Positions 6,088 through 12,504 of a stretch of 13,261 nucleotides of DNA are shown in pieces. The position numbers and the translations under genes are program-made. Every line of letters starts with the position of its first letter. The first letter of the stretch is position 1. Location: NCBI GenBank assembly GCA_002839245.1, contig PGXR01000063.1, positions 1 to 13,261 on the forward strand. Direction: 5' to 3'. Origin of the DNA: Spirochaetae bacterium HGW-Spirochaetae-7. GTDB lineage: Bacteria; Spirochaetota; Spirochaetia; Treponematales; UBA12059. The notes beneath the pieces are model-generated. The model ran no database searches. It saw only the letters and a program-made list of their open reading frames with translations, and was not told the origin of the DNA.

Positions 6088-7548
6088 TCACGGCTCGGCA
6101 GATTCCGTCCTGTCCTTGCCGAGGCGCTTGGCCAGGAGCAGCGCCTCGTCGGCCCTGCCCACGAGGGAATAGAAGTTTTCATCCGGGCGGCGGGTGGCGA
6201 CGCCGGCGCTCAGCGTAACTTGCCCGCAACCTTCGCTCCCGCACAGCGCCATAGCCGAAGCCCTGAATTTCTCGGCTGCGTTTATGGCGCCATCGATGTC
6301 GCAGTTGGCGAGCAGGGCGATGAATTCCTCTCCGCCCCATCGGCAAAGCGGATCGCTCTGCCGCAAACCTGACTGGCCGCCGGCGACCACGAGCCCGAGC
6401 ACCTTGTCCCCCGCGTGATGCCCCCGCTCGTCGTTGATGCGCTTGAAGTCGTCGATGTCGAGCATCACTATGGACAGCGGGCTGCCCGAGCGAGTGGCTT
6501 CCTTGACGGCATGCTCGCAGAGAACGCCGAAGGACATGCGGTTGAGCGCGCCGGTCAACTGGTCGTATGATGCGGTGCGCTCGAGCCTGGACTGATATCG
6601 GTCTATCGTCATCGCGGTGATAAGGATGACGATGAAGACGATCAGCGTGAACACGGCGAGGTTGAGCCACAATGCCCTGCTCGCGCTCGTCAACACGGTG
6701 TCCTCGGTGCGCTCGACGAAAAGGAACCAGCCGATCTCCGGCAACTGCTTGACCAGGAGCAGGCGCTCGCTGCCGTTGCGACGATACCGGAACGAGCCGC
6801 CACCGGCCGAAATGGCTGCCTTTGCGACCGCGTGCAGGGCCGGGTCATCGTGCACCCTGGGTGCAGGCTCTACACCGTATGGCGCGCCGATGAGGATGTT
6901 GCCGTCCTGATCCACAAAATAGGCCGCAGTATCGCGATCGAGCCGCAGCGATTCCACGATGGCGTTCATTCTGGCCACCGAAATGCCGACGCCCGCGGCT
7001 CCAAGGTACGCGCCGGAAGAGTCGAGGACGCGGTAATTGATGAAGACGGTCATGGCGTCGCCGTGCGCCATGTCGGGATCAAGGTTAATCTCGTACGGCT
7101 CGGCCATCGCCCTGACGCGGTAATACCACTCGTCGCGGGCATCTTCCCGGCTTATAAGCTTGAGGATACCCTTGGGCTCGTAGTACCGCTTCGTGCCGTC
7201 CGAAACGAAGAAGGCCGTGAACATGCCATAGCGGGACTGTATCTCCGACAGGTACTTGAGGATGGCGCCGACATCAGCTTCCCCGCGGGAAATCCAGTCA
7301 TGGAGGAACGTGTCGCTGGCCATCATCGACGAGACGAATATCGGTTCGAGCAATTCCTTCTGCAAGCTGGAATATACGTACTCCGCGGCGGTCGGCAACG
7401 AGTTCCGCTCTATCGAAAGCCGTATTGAATCCCTCGACGCGAAAAACGCGAACAGGCTCGTCCCGACGAAGCCCGCGACCAGCAACACCGTTATCGTGCC
7501 GATCAGGCGTCCTTTTTCTCCGATGCCCGTCCGTGGTAATTCTTCCAT
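6088..7548 (-). CDS. Membrane dCache-GGDEF diguanylate cyclase
   Basis: Predicted to make cyclic di-GMP from two GTP in response to an extracytoplasmic ligand. The 486-residue order is: short cytoplasmic start, membrane helix (about 14-36), periplasmic double-Cache sensor (about 40-285), second helix (about 295-314) and GGDEF domain (about 325-480). The sensor contains DEWYYRV and YEINLD, then TVFINYRVLDSSGAYLGAAGVG, a pattern common in bacterial dCache sensors. The cyclase domain has DQLTGALNR (329-337), LDIDDFKRIND (363-373, metal and substrate residues), the active site GGEEF (405-409) and an intact RQSD product-inhibition site (396-399) exactly five residues upstream. It should therefore be active and feedback-inhibited. 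No clear Shine-Dalgarno precedes ATG 7548. It is divergent from the degenerate GGDEF gene and upstream of the HD gene. Confidence 0.92.
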   Translation of the reverse strand: MEELPRTGIGEKGRLIGTITVLLVAGFVGTSLFAFFASRDSIRLSIERNSLPTAAEYVYSSLQKELLEPIFVSSMMASDTFLHDWISRGEADVGAILKYLSEIQSRYGMFTAFFVSDGTKRYYEPKGILKLISREDARDEWYYRVRAMAEPYEINLDPDMAHGDAMTVFINYRVLDSSGAYLGAAGVGISVARMNAIVESLRLDRDTAAYFVDQDGNILIGAPYGVEPAPRVHDDPALHAVAKAAISAGGGSFRYRRNGSERLLLVKQLPEIGWFLFVERTEDTVLTSASRALWLNLAVFTLIVFIVILITAMTIDRYQSRLERTASYDQLTGALNRMSFGVLCEHAVKEATRSGSPLSIVMLDIDDFKRINDERGHHAGDKVLGLVVAGGQSGLRQSDPLCRWGGEEFIALLANCDIDGAINAAEKFRASAMALCGSEGCGQVTLSAGVATRRPDENFYSLVGRADEALLLAKRLGKDRTESAEP

Positions 7549-7586
7549 ACGCGTTATTCTTGTCCATCAGGCCCGGTTTCGCAATA

Positions 7587-7601
7587 CCCGCCAGGAGCGG
7601 G
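7587..7601. repeat. Inverted repeat in the divergent cyclase promoter gap
   Basis: CCCGC (7587-7591) and GCGGG (7597-7601) flank CAGGA in the 107-nt gap between the two divergent GGDEF genes. It could be a regulator site or only a short GC palindrome. No convincing -35/-10 pair was found for either gene in this gap; a GATACT 7 nt before ATG 7656 is the best -10 candidate for the plus-strand gene. Confidence 0.25.
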
Positions 7602-7655
7602 CACCCGGCGGATACTTTGCTTATCGTCCGCTCCGTTATTCCGATACTTGAAGAT

Positions 7656-8393
7656 ATGGAAACACATCGCGGATCCGGTACCTTTTCGATATACATGGCA
7701 GCCGCCGGCGGCGCCCTGGGAATCGTTGCAGGCATGGCCGGCGCCTTCGCTGGAATCGTGCCGGCCATCCTCGCGGCGGCCATCGCGGCCGGCGTGCTCG
7801 GTTTTTTCGGTAAATCGATCGGCGCCGCGTCTGGCAAGCGGGCCTCTGTCTCGCGGTCCGCGACCGGCAGCGCGGTGCCTGCCGCCGACATCCCGCTCGA
7901 CCGCATCGATGCGTTGACCGGGCTGGCAAACGCCAACGGGCTGGCCGCCTGGTTCTCGGAAAAGGCGGGACGACTGTCGGAAGACGGCAAGGGAATCTTC
8001 GTCCTCCTGGCAGACCTCGACAAGGCGGAGGAGATGGAGCGATTGCGCGGCAAGGATACGGCCGAAGCCGTGATCAAGGAGGTCGCCAAGCGCGTCTCCG
8101 GCTTTGCCGGCTCCGACGGCATTGCGGCACGGACCGGCGACGAGTTCGTCGCGGTGGCCGCGGTCGTGCCCGCCAGGGCCCTGGAGATCGCGGAGGAAAG
8201 CGCCGGAAAGCTAGCCGAGATAATCTGCCGCCCGGTGGATATCGGAGGAGGGACCATCTGGATCGGCGGCGCGGTAGGCGCAGCCGTCGGTTCGCCGCGC
8301 GACGGCGACGAGATACTCGCACGGGCCAGGGCGGCGCTGGGGAAAGCCCGCTCTCTCGGCCTCGGCCGCTTCTGGGTCGACGGACTGTCATAG
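7656..8393 (+). CDS. Membrane-anchored protein with degenerate GGDEF domain
   Basis: The 245-residue product has two adjacent hydrophobic helices (about 12-34 and 36-54, Ala/Gly-rich, forming a hairpin with almost no periplasmic loop). A linker and a GGDEF-type domain (about 82-241) follow. Family landmarks are LTGLANANGL (87-96), LLADLDKAEE (117-126) and the C-terminal DGDEILARARAALGKARSLGLGRF (217-239). The signature is RTGDEF (159-164), so the first Gly of GGDEF is Thr. The usual FKxIND substrate motif is absent, and the inhibition site RxxD reads AGSD. It is thus probably a weak or inactive cyclase acting as a nucleotide sensor or partner; this is inference. ATG 7656 is chosen because it gives a clean membrane start; its ribosome site is poor. 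The frame is open further upstream to 7425 but that part overlaps the divergent cyclase. Confidence 0.75.
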   Translation: METHRGSGTFSIYMAAAGGALGIVAGMAGAFAGIVPAILAAAIAAGVLGFFGKSIGAASGKRASVSRSATGSAVPAADIPLDRIDALTGLANANGLAAWFSEKAGRLSEDGKGIFVLLADLDKAEEMERLRGKDTAEAVIKEVAKRVSGFAGSDGIAARTGDEFVAVAAVVPARALEIAEESAGKLAEIICRPVDIGGGTIWIGGAVGAAVGSPRDGDEILARARAALGKARSLGLGRFWVDGLS

Positions 8394-8453
8394 CATCCAG
8401 CCGGAAAGTCGCCCGTCTGGACGATGGGGTGCGGACCGCGATACCTTCAGGGG

Positions 8454-9842
8454 ATGAGTTCCAAACATTTCATAGGCTCGCAAATCCCGCTCGCTCTGGT
8501 GATTGTATGCATGGCCGCCTCGTGCGCCGCGGTACCGGCCCGGCGTGGCGAGGCAATAAAAGACCTGGGCGCCCAGGCATCGGCGCCTTTTGCCGCAGCC
8601 GGATTGCTCCTGGAAGCCACCCAGGCCAGGCGCATCCCCGCCAGGAAAACGCGCGCCATGATGGCGCTCGCCTCGCCGACCATACTCGGCAGCGCCATCG
8701 ACATGGATATCCTGGACGCCGCGGGTTATCCCCGGTGGAGGTCCGAGAGGCGCGACACCCTCGCCGACATCTCCCGGGTACGGATCGCGTTCTCGGCAAG
8801 TCGCCCCGAAGGCGGAACGGAACGGCAATCCGGCATGCTGTTCCTGCCCGCGCCCGCGCCCGTGGCGGGAACCGGGCGCTCGCTGACGTGGATCGTTTTC
8901 CTCAAGGGCACCGAGCATCTGCGCGACGACGTGCCTTCGCGCGGCGGCGGCAACGAGCACTCTATCATGGAGCTCGCGGCATCCCTGGGCTACGCCGTCT
9001 GGGCGCCGGACTACGCGGGCATGGGAGACGGCCAGGGCGTGCAGGAATACTGCGTGCCCGATTCCATGGCGGCCTCGGCGCTCGACGGGCTTGCCGCCGC
9101 GCGGTCCTACCTGGCTACGCAGGCAGGCGACTACGGAGAATCCGGACGGCTGTCGCTGCTCGGTTATTCTCAGGGCGGATTCGCCGTGATGGCCACGCTT
9201 GCCGCGGCGAACGACGAACTCCCGCGGCTTTCCGGGCTCGAAATAGTCGCGGCGTATCCCATGGGCGCGCCGCTCAACCTGATGGTCGGAGTGCCCTTCC
9301 TGACCGCCGAACCGGAGCGCATCGACAGGCCCGATTACCAGATCCTCCTGATACTTGGCTGGGCGCGAGCTTACCCCGACGTGGTCAAGGTCGAGGAGAT
9401 CCTCAAGCCGGAGATCATCGATCGAGCTCTCCCGTATTTCGACGGACGGCACGATGGCGACGAACTGTGCAGGATCATTGCAAGGACGGTCGGCAAGAAG
9501 ACCGACGAGGTGCTCGATACCGACCTGTACCTTCCCGGCTACGTTTCCGCCATGAGGCAGTCGCCAGCAACGGTGCCGTATTTCCGCGTCCAGGACGGGA
9601 CCAGGCTCGACCGCTGGAGCCCGCCCGCCGGATTGCCGATCATCCTAGCGGCGACACCATCGGACGAGCTTGTCCGCTTCGGCAACAGCCTGTCGGCCTA
9701 CGAGTGGATGCGCGCATCCAATCCATCATGCGAAGTCATGCTCGTCAGGCTTGCCAGCTCGAGTCACGGCAGGGCCGCGGTCGAAGGCTTGCTCTATGCC
9801 TTGGTCGACCTTGACCGCAGGGAACGCGAAACGGGACTTTGA
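8454..9842 (+). CDS. Lipase-like alpha/beta hydrolase, predicted lipoprotein
   Basis: A carboxylester hydrolase is predicted, exported and lipid-anchored. The 462-residue product starts with a hydrophobic signal segment ending in CMAASC (lipidated Cys24 expected; the lipobox is relaxed). The alpha/beta hydrolase core shows WAPDYAGMGDGQG (183-195) and the nucleophile elbow GYSQGG (237-242, Ser239). Asp404 in TPSDELV and His438 in SSHGRA are at the right spacing to complete a triad. The DYxGxG motif and large insert between nucleophile and acid resemble secretory lipases of the fungal LIP type, although substrate cannot be inferred. Start 8454 places the signal peptide at the N-terminus; ATG 8424 would add ten residues without improving it. 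The stop is 19 nt before the TTG start of the next lipoprotein gene, so both are likely co-transcribed. Confidence 0.84.
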   Translation: MSSKHFIGSQIPLALVIVCMAASCAAVPARRGEAIKDLGAQASAPFAAAGLLLEATQARRIPARKTRAMMALASPTILGSAIDMDILDAAGYPRWRSERRDTLADISRVRIAFSASRPEGGTERQSGMLFLPAPAPVAGTGRSLTWIVFLKGTEHLRDDVPSRGGGNEHSIMELAASLGYAVWAPDYAGMGDGQGVQEYCVPDSMAASALDGLAAARSYLATQAGDYGESGRLSLLGYSQGGFAVMATLAAANDELPRLSGLEIVAAYPMGAPLNLMVGVPFLTAEPERIDRPDYQILLILGWARAYPDVVKVEEILKPEIIDRALPYFDGRHDGDELCRIIARTVGKKTDEVLDTDLYLPGYVSAMRQSPATVPYFRVQDGTRLDRWSPPAGLPIILAATPSDELVRFGNSLSAYEWMRASNPSCEVMLVRLASSSHGRAAVEGLLYALVDLDRRERETGL

Positions 9843-9847
9843 TGAAG

Positions 9848-9854
9848 AAGGGAG
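9848..9854 (+). promoter_or_regulatory. Ribosome binding site supporting a TTG start
   Basis: AAGGGAG is 7 nt before TTG 9862, an ideal spacing. The in-frame ATG at 9871 is 16 nt away. This favours a TTG start for the downstream lipoprotein. Confidence 0.6.
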
Positions 9855-9861
9855 CCTTCGA

Positions 9862-10866
9862 TTGAAAACCATGCACCTGTCGACCGCCCTGACCGTGATG
9901 GCAATCGCGACGTCAATGCTGTCATGCGAGGCGAAGCCGTCCGGACCCGTCGAACACGGTCAGGCGCGGCAAACCATCGAGGCAACGCAGCCAGTTGGGT
10001 TCTCGATGGTAGAAGGTCCCGTTCCTGGCCAGGCGACGCCGTACGAAGGAGAGCTGGTGACTTACGCCCGGTGGAGGGACGCCTCCGGAGACAACCTGGT
10101 CATCCTCTCGAAATCCGGCAATCCGGCCAGTCAACTGCACATCCTCCAGTACAGGGGCACCGAAGCGACTCCGTACCGTGAGTTCACCGATGGCACCGGA
10201 AGTTGCGGATCCGGAGGCACGGCGGGGTTCCATGGCGACGGGATATGGACGGGCGACGCCGACCAGGACGGCTACGGTGAAGCCATGGTGCTGTACCATG
10301 TCGACTGCGCTCCAGGTTCCAGTCCCATGCGGCTCGAGCTGGTTGTCCTGGACATGCCGGATACGATGGCGATCCATGGGGCGACGAGGTTGGATCCGAT
10401 CTCCGGAACGCGCGTTCCACCGGCGACGCTTCCCGACGAGCGCTTCCTCGCGGCTCCCGAACCGGTCAGGACCGAAGCGCTGGAGCTATGGAACGAGGCG
10501 CAGTTCGATCTTGCCCAGCCTCCTTCCTGGCCGGGGTTCTTCGAGCACCGGCGTTTTGATGGGGCCGTGTTCCATGGCGACGAGCCATTCTGGTCGTTGA
10601 CGGTACTGCCGCAATACATGCTGCTGTCGATGCCCGGCGAAGCGGAGCCCGCGGCGATACGCTATACGTCGATACGGTCTGCCGACGGTAGCCTTGTCAT
10701 CGAAGGATCAGGCGAATTGGGAGGCTGGAGCCACGGATTCCGTGTCTCCCTGAAGGATGAGACGACCAAGGCTCCCGGTGGCGAGGAATTCCCCTTGTCG
10801 GCTACCATCGACTGGTCGGACGGCACGAGACTGCTGGGCTGGGGTTCCCTGGCGGAACGGCATTGA
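9862..10866 (+). CDS. Predicted lipoprotein with a Ca-loop-like motif and a GDEPFWSL module
   Basis: The function is not known. The 334-residue product begins with a signal segment ending in TSMLSC (Cys22; an unusual lipobox acceptable in spirochaetes). The N-terminal module (about 60-175) contains YARWRDASGDNLVILSK, then GDADQDGYGEAMVLYHVDC (131-149) with a DxDxDG loop like calcium-binding or dockerin-type loops, and SSPMRLELVVL. This pattern recalls the M949_RS01915 family (annotated as surface polysaccharide biosynthesis, without known activity). The C-terminal module (about 225-334) contains FHGDEPFWSLTV (237-248), similar to the GNEPFW segment of small bacterial lipoproteins of the COG3650 type. 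The start is TTG 9862, supported by AAGGGAG; ATG 9871 is the alternative. It follows the hydrolase gene by 19 nt. Family names are from memory of patterns and need a profile search. Confidence 0.72.
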   Translation: MKTMHLSTALTVMAIATSMLSCEAKPSGPVEHGQARQTIEATQPVGFSMVEGPVPGQATPYEGELVTYARWRDASGDNLVILSKSGNPASQLHILQYRGTEATPYREFTDGTGSCGSGGTAGFHGDGIWTGDADQDGYGEAMVLYHVDCAPGSSPMRLELVVLDMPDTMAIHGATRLDPISGTRVPPATLPDERFLAAPEPVRTEALELWNEAQFDLAQPPSWPGFFEHRRFDGAVFHGDEPFWSLTVLPQYMLLSMPGEAEPAAIRYTSIRSADGSLVIEGSGELGGWSHGFRVSLKDETTKAPGGEEFPLSATIDWSDGTRLLGWGSLAERH

Positions 10867-10885
10867 ACAAAGCGACATCGGCCAT

Positions 10886-10902
10886 ACTTCCCCGCGGGAA
10901 GT
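10886..10902. terminator. Perfect 7-bp hairpin after the lipoprotein gene
   Basis: ACTTCCC (10886-10892), loop CGC and GGGAAGT (10896-10902) form a 17-nt perfect inverted repeat 19 nt past the stop at 10866. Position suits a terminator of the hydrolase-lipoprotein transcript, but there is no U-tract. Confidence 0.38.
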
Positions 10903-10961
10903 GAAAGCGTCGGTGCTCCGGCTCGAGTCTTCACGGTATCGGCAGCGGAAAGCCGCCGAAC

Positions 10962-10982
10962 GTGGCGCCAGGGAAGCGCCAC
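10962..10982. repeat. Hairpin in the region upstream of ssb
   Basis: GTGGCGC (10962-10968) and GCGCCAC (10976-10982) form a perfect 7-bp stem with a 7-nt loop, 48 nt before the ssb start. It could be a second terminator, a 5'-leader structure of ssb or an operator. No convincing promoter for ssb was found between 10867 and 11017. Confidence 0.35.
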
Positions 10983-11017
10983 ATCGCAACAGGACGGCCG
11001 CAGGTCAAGCGGCTGCT

Positions 11018-11023
11018 GGAGGG
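11018..11023 (+). promoter_or_regulatory. Ribosome binding site of ssb
   Basis: GGAGGG is 4 nt before GTG 11028 and 7 nt before TTG 11031. The spacing is better for TTG 11031; both give nearly the same protein. The in-frame ATG at 10962 has no ribosome site and lies within a hairpin. Confidence 0.6.
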
Positions 11024-11030
11024 TACCGTG

Positions 11031-11444
11031 TTGAACAACCTGAATTCAATCATCATCGAGGGCAATCTCGTCAGGGATCCGCTCCTCAAGGCGACGCCCA
11101 ACGGCCACCAGGTGTGCACGTTCGCCGTAGCGTCGAACCGCTTTTACCGGCAGAACGACGAGACCGAAAAGGAAGTGTCGTTCTTCGAGGTGGAAACATG
11201 GTCCCGGCTCGCCGAGACGTGCGGCGAAACGCTCAAGAAGGGGCGAGGCGTGCGAGTAGTGGGCCGCCTGAAGCAGGATCGATGGGAGGACGCCGCGGGC
11301 AAGACCCAGACGAAGATCAAAATCGTTGCGGAGCATGTCGAGTTCAAGCCCGTTTTCAAGAAGGACGATACCGGGGCCATTGAGCCTGCGGTTACGGGGA
11401 ACCAGGAACAGATCGAGGCTCCCCAGGCAGAAGCCGTTTTCTGA
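11031..11444 (+). CDS. ssb: Single-stranded DNA-binding protein
   Basis: SSB coats single-stranded DNA in replication, recombination and repair and recruits partner proteins through its C-terminal tip. The 137-residue product is one OB fold: NNLNSIIIEGNLVRDP (2-17), then VCTFAVASNRFYRQ, VSFFEVETWSRLAE, the block RGVRVVGRLKQDRW and IVAEHVEFKP, which matches the style of spirochaete SSBs. The short tail ends IEAPQAEAVF. The terminal Phe is kept but the usual acidic DDIPF tip is missing. Start choice is TTG 11031 (GGAGGG 7 nt upstream), with GTG 11028 as alternative. It stands alone, with lipoprotein genes upstream and converging with iclR downstream, not next to rpsF or rpsR as in many bacteria. 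Confidence 0.93.
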   Translation: MNNLNSIIIEGNLVRDPLLKATPNGHQVCTFAVASNRFYRQNDETEKEVSFFEVETWSRLAETCGETLKKGRGVRVVGRLKQDRWEDAAGKTQTKIKIVAEHVEFKPVFKKDDTGAIEPAVTGNQEQIEAPQAEAVF

Positions 11445-11457
11445 AACGCGGTCCGCT

Positions 11458-11488
11458 CCCGGGCACGAGTCTCAAGGCGCAGCCCGGG
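11458..11488. terminator. Hairpin in the convergent ssb / iclR gap
   Basis: CCCGGGC (11458-11464) pairs with GCCCGGG (11482-11488) around a 17-nt loop, inside the 63-nt gap between the converging stops. It may serve as a two-way terminator. No U-tract follows. Confidence 0.33.
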
Positions 11489-11507
11489 CGCACCGCACCA
11501 GGACCGA

Positions 11508-12335
11508 TCACTCGTATACTTCTGAACCTGGCCTGTGCCAGTCGGTGCTCCTGAATCCGCCGCGACCGGGTCCGAATAGCGGAGGATCCTCATCCCCTAT
11601 GCCTCCGCCAAGGGTCTCCTGGAGCTCCATCGTCGCCCAGCGCAGCGATGCGAGGACCTCTTCCTGTGCCTGGATCATCCTGCCCGAAGGCCCGGAGACG
11701 CTCAGCGCCCCGCTGAAACCGTAGCGGGGCAAATCCAGCGGCATTGCGTAACATATCAACCCGGGCTCGAGTTCCTCGTCGTCAACGGCCCATCCCCTGC
11801 GAACCGTGCGCTCAATCTCTTCAGCCAATTTTCCGGGGTCGGTGATGGTCTTTGGCGCGACGGCCGCCAGGTGCGTCTCGGCCAGGTATTGTGCACGCAG
11901 CGCGGCAGGTAGCCGGGAAAGGATGCACTTGCCGCCGGCGGTACAGTACAAGGGCAGACGGTCGCCGGGATTGGTGCGCAACCTGAGCGCGCGGCCGCCA
12001 TCGGCCTTGGCCAGGTACATGAGGTCGGATCCGACTATCGCCGAAAGGTTGGCTGTCTCTCCAGTAGCCCGCGCCAGCTCCGCAAGTACCGGCTTGACCC
12101 GGCTCGTGATGTTTTCGGTGACGGGAACGCGGCTCGCCAGTTCCAGCAGGGCAAGGCCGAGCGTCCAGTCGCCGTCACGGCGCTCCACCACCCCCTTTTT
12201 TTCCATCGCGTTCAGGTAGCGCAACGCGGTAGCCTTGTCCCAGCCGGTATCCCTGGAGAGGCGCGCCAAGGAAGAACTGCCAGCACGGGACAGGTGAAAC
12301 AGTAGGTCGAATGCCTTGATTGCCGACTCGCTCAT
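11508..12335 (-). CDS. IclR-family transcriptional regulator
   Basis: A DNA-binding regulator with an N-terminal winged helix-turn-helix (about residues 5-65; SLARLSRDTGWDKATALRYLNAME is the helix-turn-helix core) and the IclR effector domain (about 75-240). Effector landmarks are GDRLPLYCTAGGKCILS (124-140), GWAVDDEELEPGLICYAMPL (181-200) and GALSVSGPSGR (209-219). It has an extra Gly/Pro-rich tail (243-275) beyond the usual IclR end. The 275-residue length is slightly above typical. GGAA sits 4 nt before the ATG, a weak ribosome site. It is divergent from a Liv-type binding-protein gene across a 226-bp AT-rich region with several inverted repeats, so it probably controls that transporter and itself. 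The effector is unknown but may be the transported substrate or a breakdown product. Confidence 0.93.
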   Translation of the reverse strand: MSESAIKAFDLLFHLSRAGSSSLARLSRDTGWDKATALRYLNAMEKKGVVERRDGDWTLGLALLELASRVPVTENITSRVKPVLAELARATGETANLSAIVGSDLMYLAKADGGRALRLRTNPGDRLPLYCTAGGKCILSRLPAALRAQYLAETHLAAVAPKTITDPGKLAEEIERTVRRGWAVDDEELEPGLICYAMPLDLPRYGFSGALSVSGPSGRMIQAQEEVLASLRWATMELQETLGGGIGDEDPPLFGPGRGGFRSTDWHRPGSEVYE

Positions 12336-12363
12336 ATTTCCACATTTCTATGGTAAAAACAGA

Positions 12364-12387
12364 TTTGGCATTATTTGAAACGCCAAA
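12364..12387. repeat. Inverted repeat TTTGGC-N12-GCCAAA near iclR
   Basis: TTTGGC (12364-12369) and GCCAAA (12382-12387) are perfect 6-bp arms, about 30 bp upstream of the iclR start. On position it could be an operator for iclR autoregulation. A TGAAA half-site (12376-12380) lies in its spacer. Confidence 0.35.
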
Positions 12388-12417
12388 AATCAGGCTACAT
12401 TCAGGTGCGAGTGCTTG

Positions 12418-12438
12418 TCAATCATTTTTTTCGATTGA
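12418..12438. repeat. Inverted repeat TCAATC-N9-GATTGA
   Basis: Perfect 6-bp arms at 12418-12423 and 12433-12438 flank a T-rich spacer in the iclR/binding-protein gap. It overlaps the -35 candidate at 12435-12440. It is an operator candidate, or an AT-rich upstream element. Confidence 0.35.
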
Positions 12439-12464
12439 TTCTATGCGAAATAACAGGTTATACT
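12435..12464 (+). promoter_or_regulatory. Possible upstream promoter of the binding-protein gene
   Basis: TTGATT (12435-12440) and TATACT (12459-12464) are separated by 18 nt and match consensus at 4 of 6 and 5 of 6 positions. The -10 overlaps a 12-bp palindrome ATAAC-AG-GTTAT (12450-12461). It may be an alternative to the promoter at 12476. Confidence 0.4.
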
Positions 12465-12475
12465 ATAAAAATAGT

Positions 12476-12504
12476 TTGACTTTTTATTGATGGTTTCATA
12501 CCAT
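12476..12504 (+). promoter_or_regulatory. Sigma70-type promoter of the binding-protein gene
   Basis: TTGACT (12476-12481), a 17-nt spacer and TACCAT (12499-12504) match consensus at 5 of 6 and 4 of 6 positions. The predicted start is near 12511, giving a leader of about 50 nt. The -10 is embedded in the palindrome ATGGT-TTCAT-ACCAT (12490-12504), which would let a repressor block it. Confidence 0.5.

Noticed and set aside
7298..8257. 319-residue minus-strand open frame across the divergent GGDEF region
   Set aside because: Low-complexity Ala/Pro/Arg/Ser composition. It overlaps the coding ends of both genuine GGDEF genes and their shared promoter gap.
8388..9452. 354-residue minus-strand open frame antisense to the hydrolase gene
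   Set aside because: No recognisable domain or ribosome site, and it covers the conserved GYSQGG region of the plus-strand hydrolase. It is a codon-bias shadow.
10863..10888. TTGAAC and CATACT as a promoter for ssb
   Set aside because: The spacer is only 14 nt and the elements overlap the end of the lipoprotein gene and a hairpin, so it is not convincing.
10962..11030. Longer ssb reading from ATG 10962
   Set aside because: The extra 23 residues are unlike any SSB N-terminus, the ATG lies inside a hairpin without ribosome site, and GGAGGG directly precedes GTG/TTG at 11028-11031.
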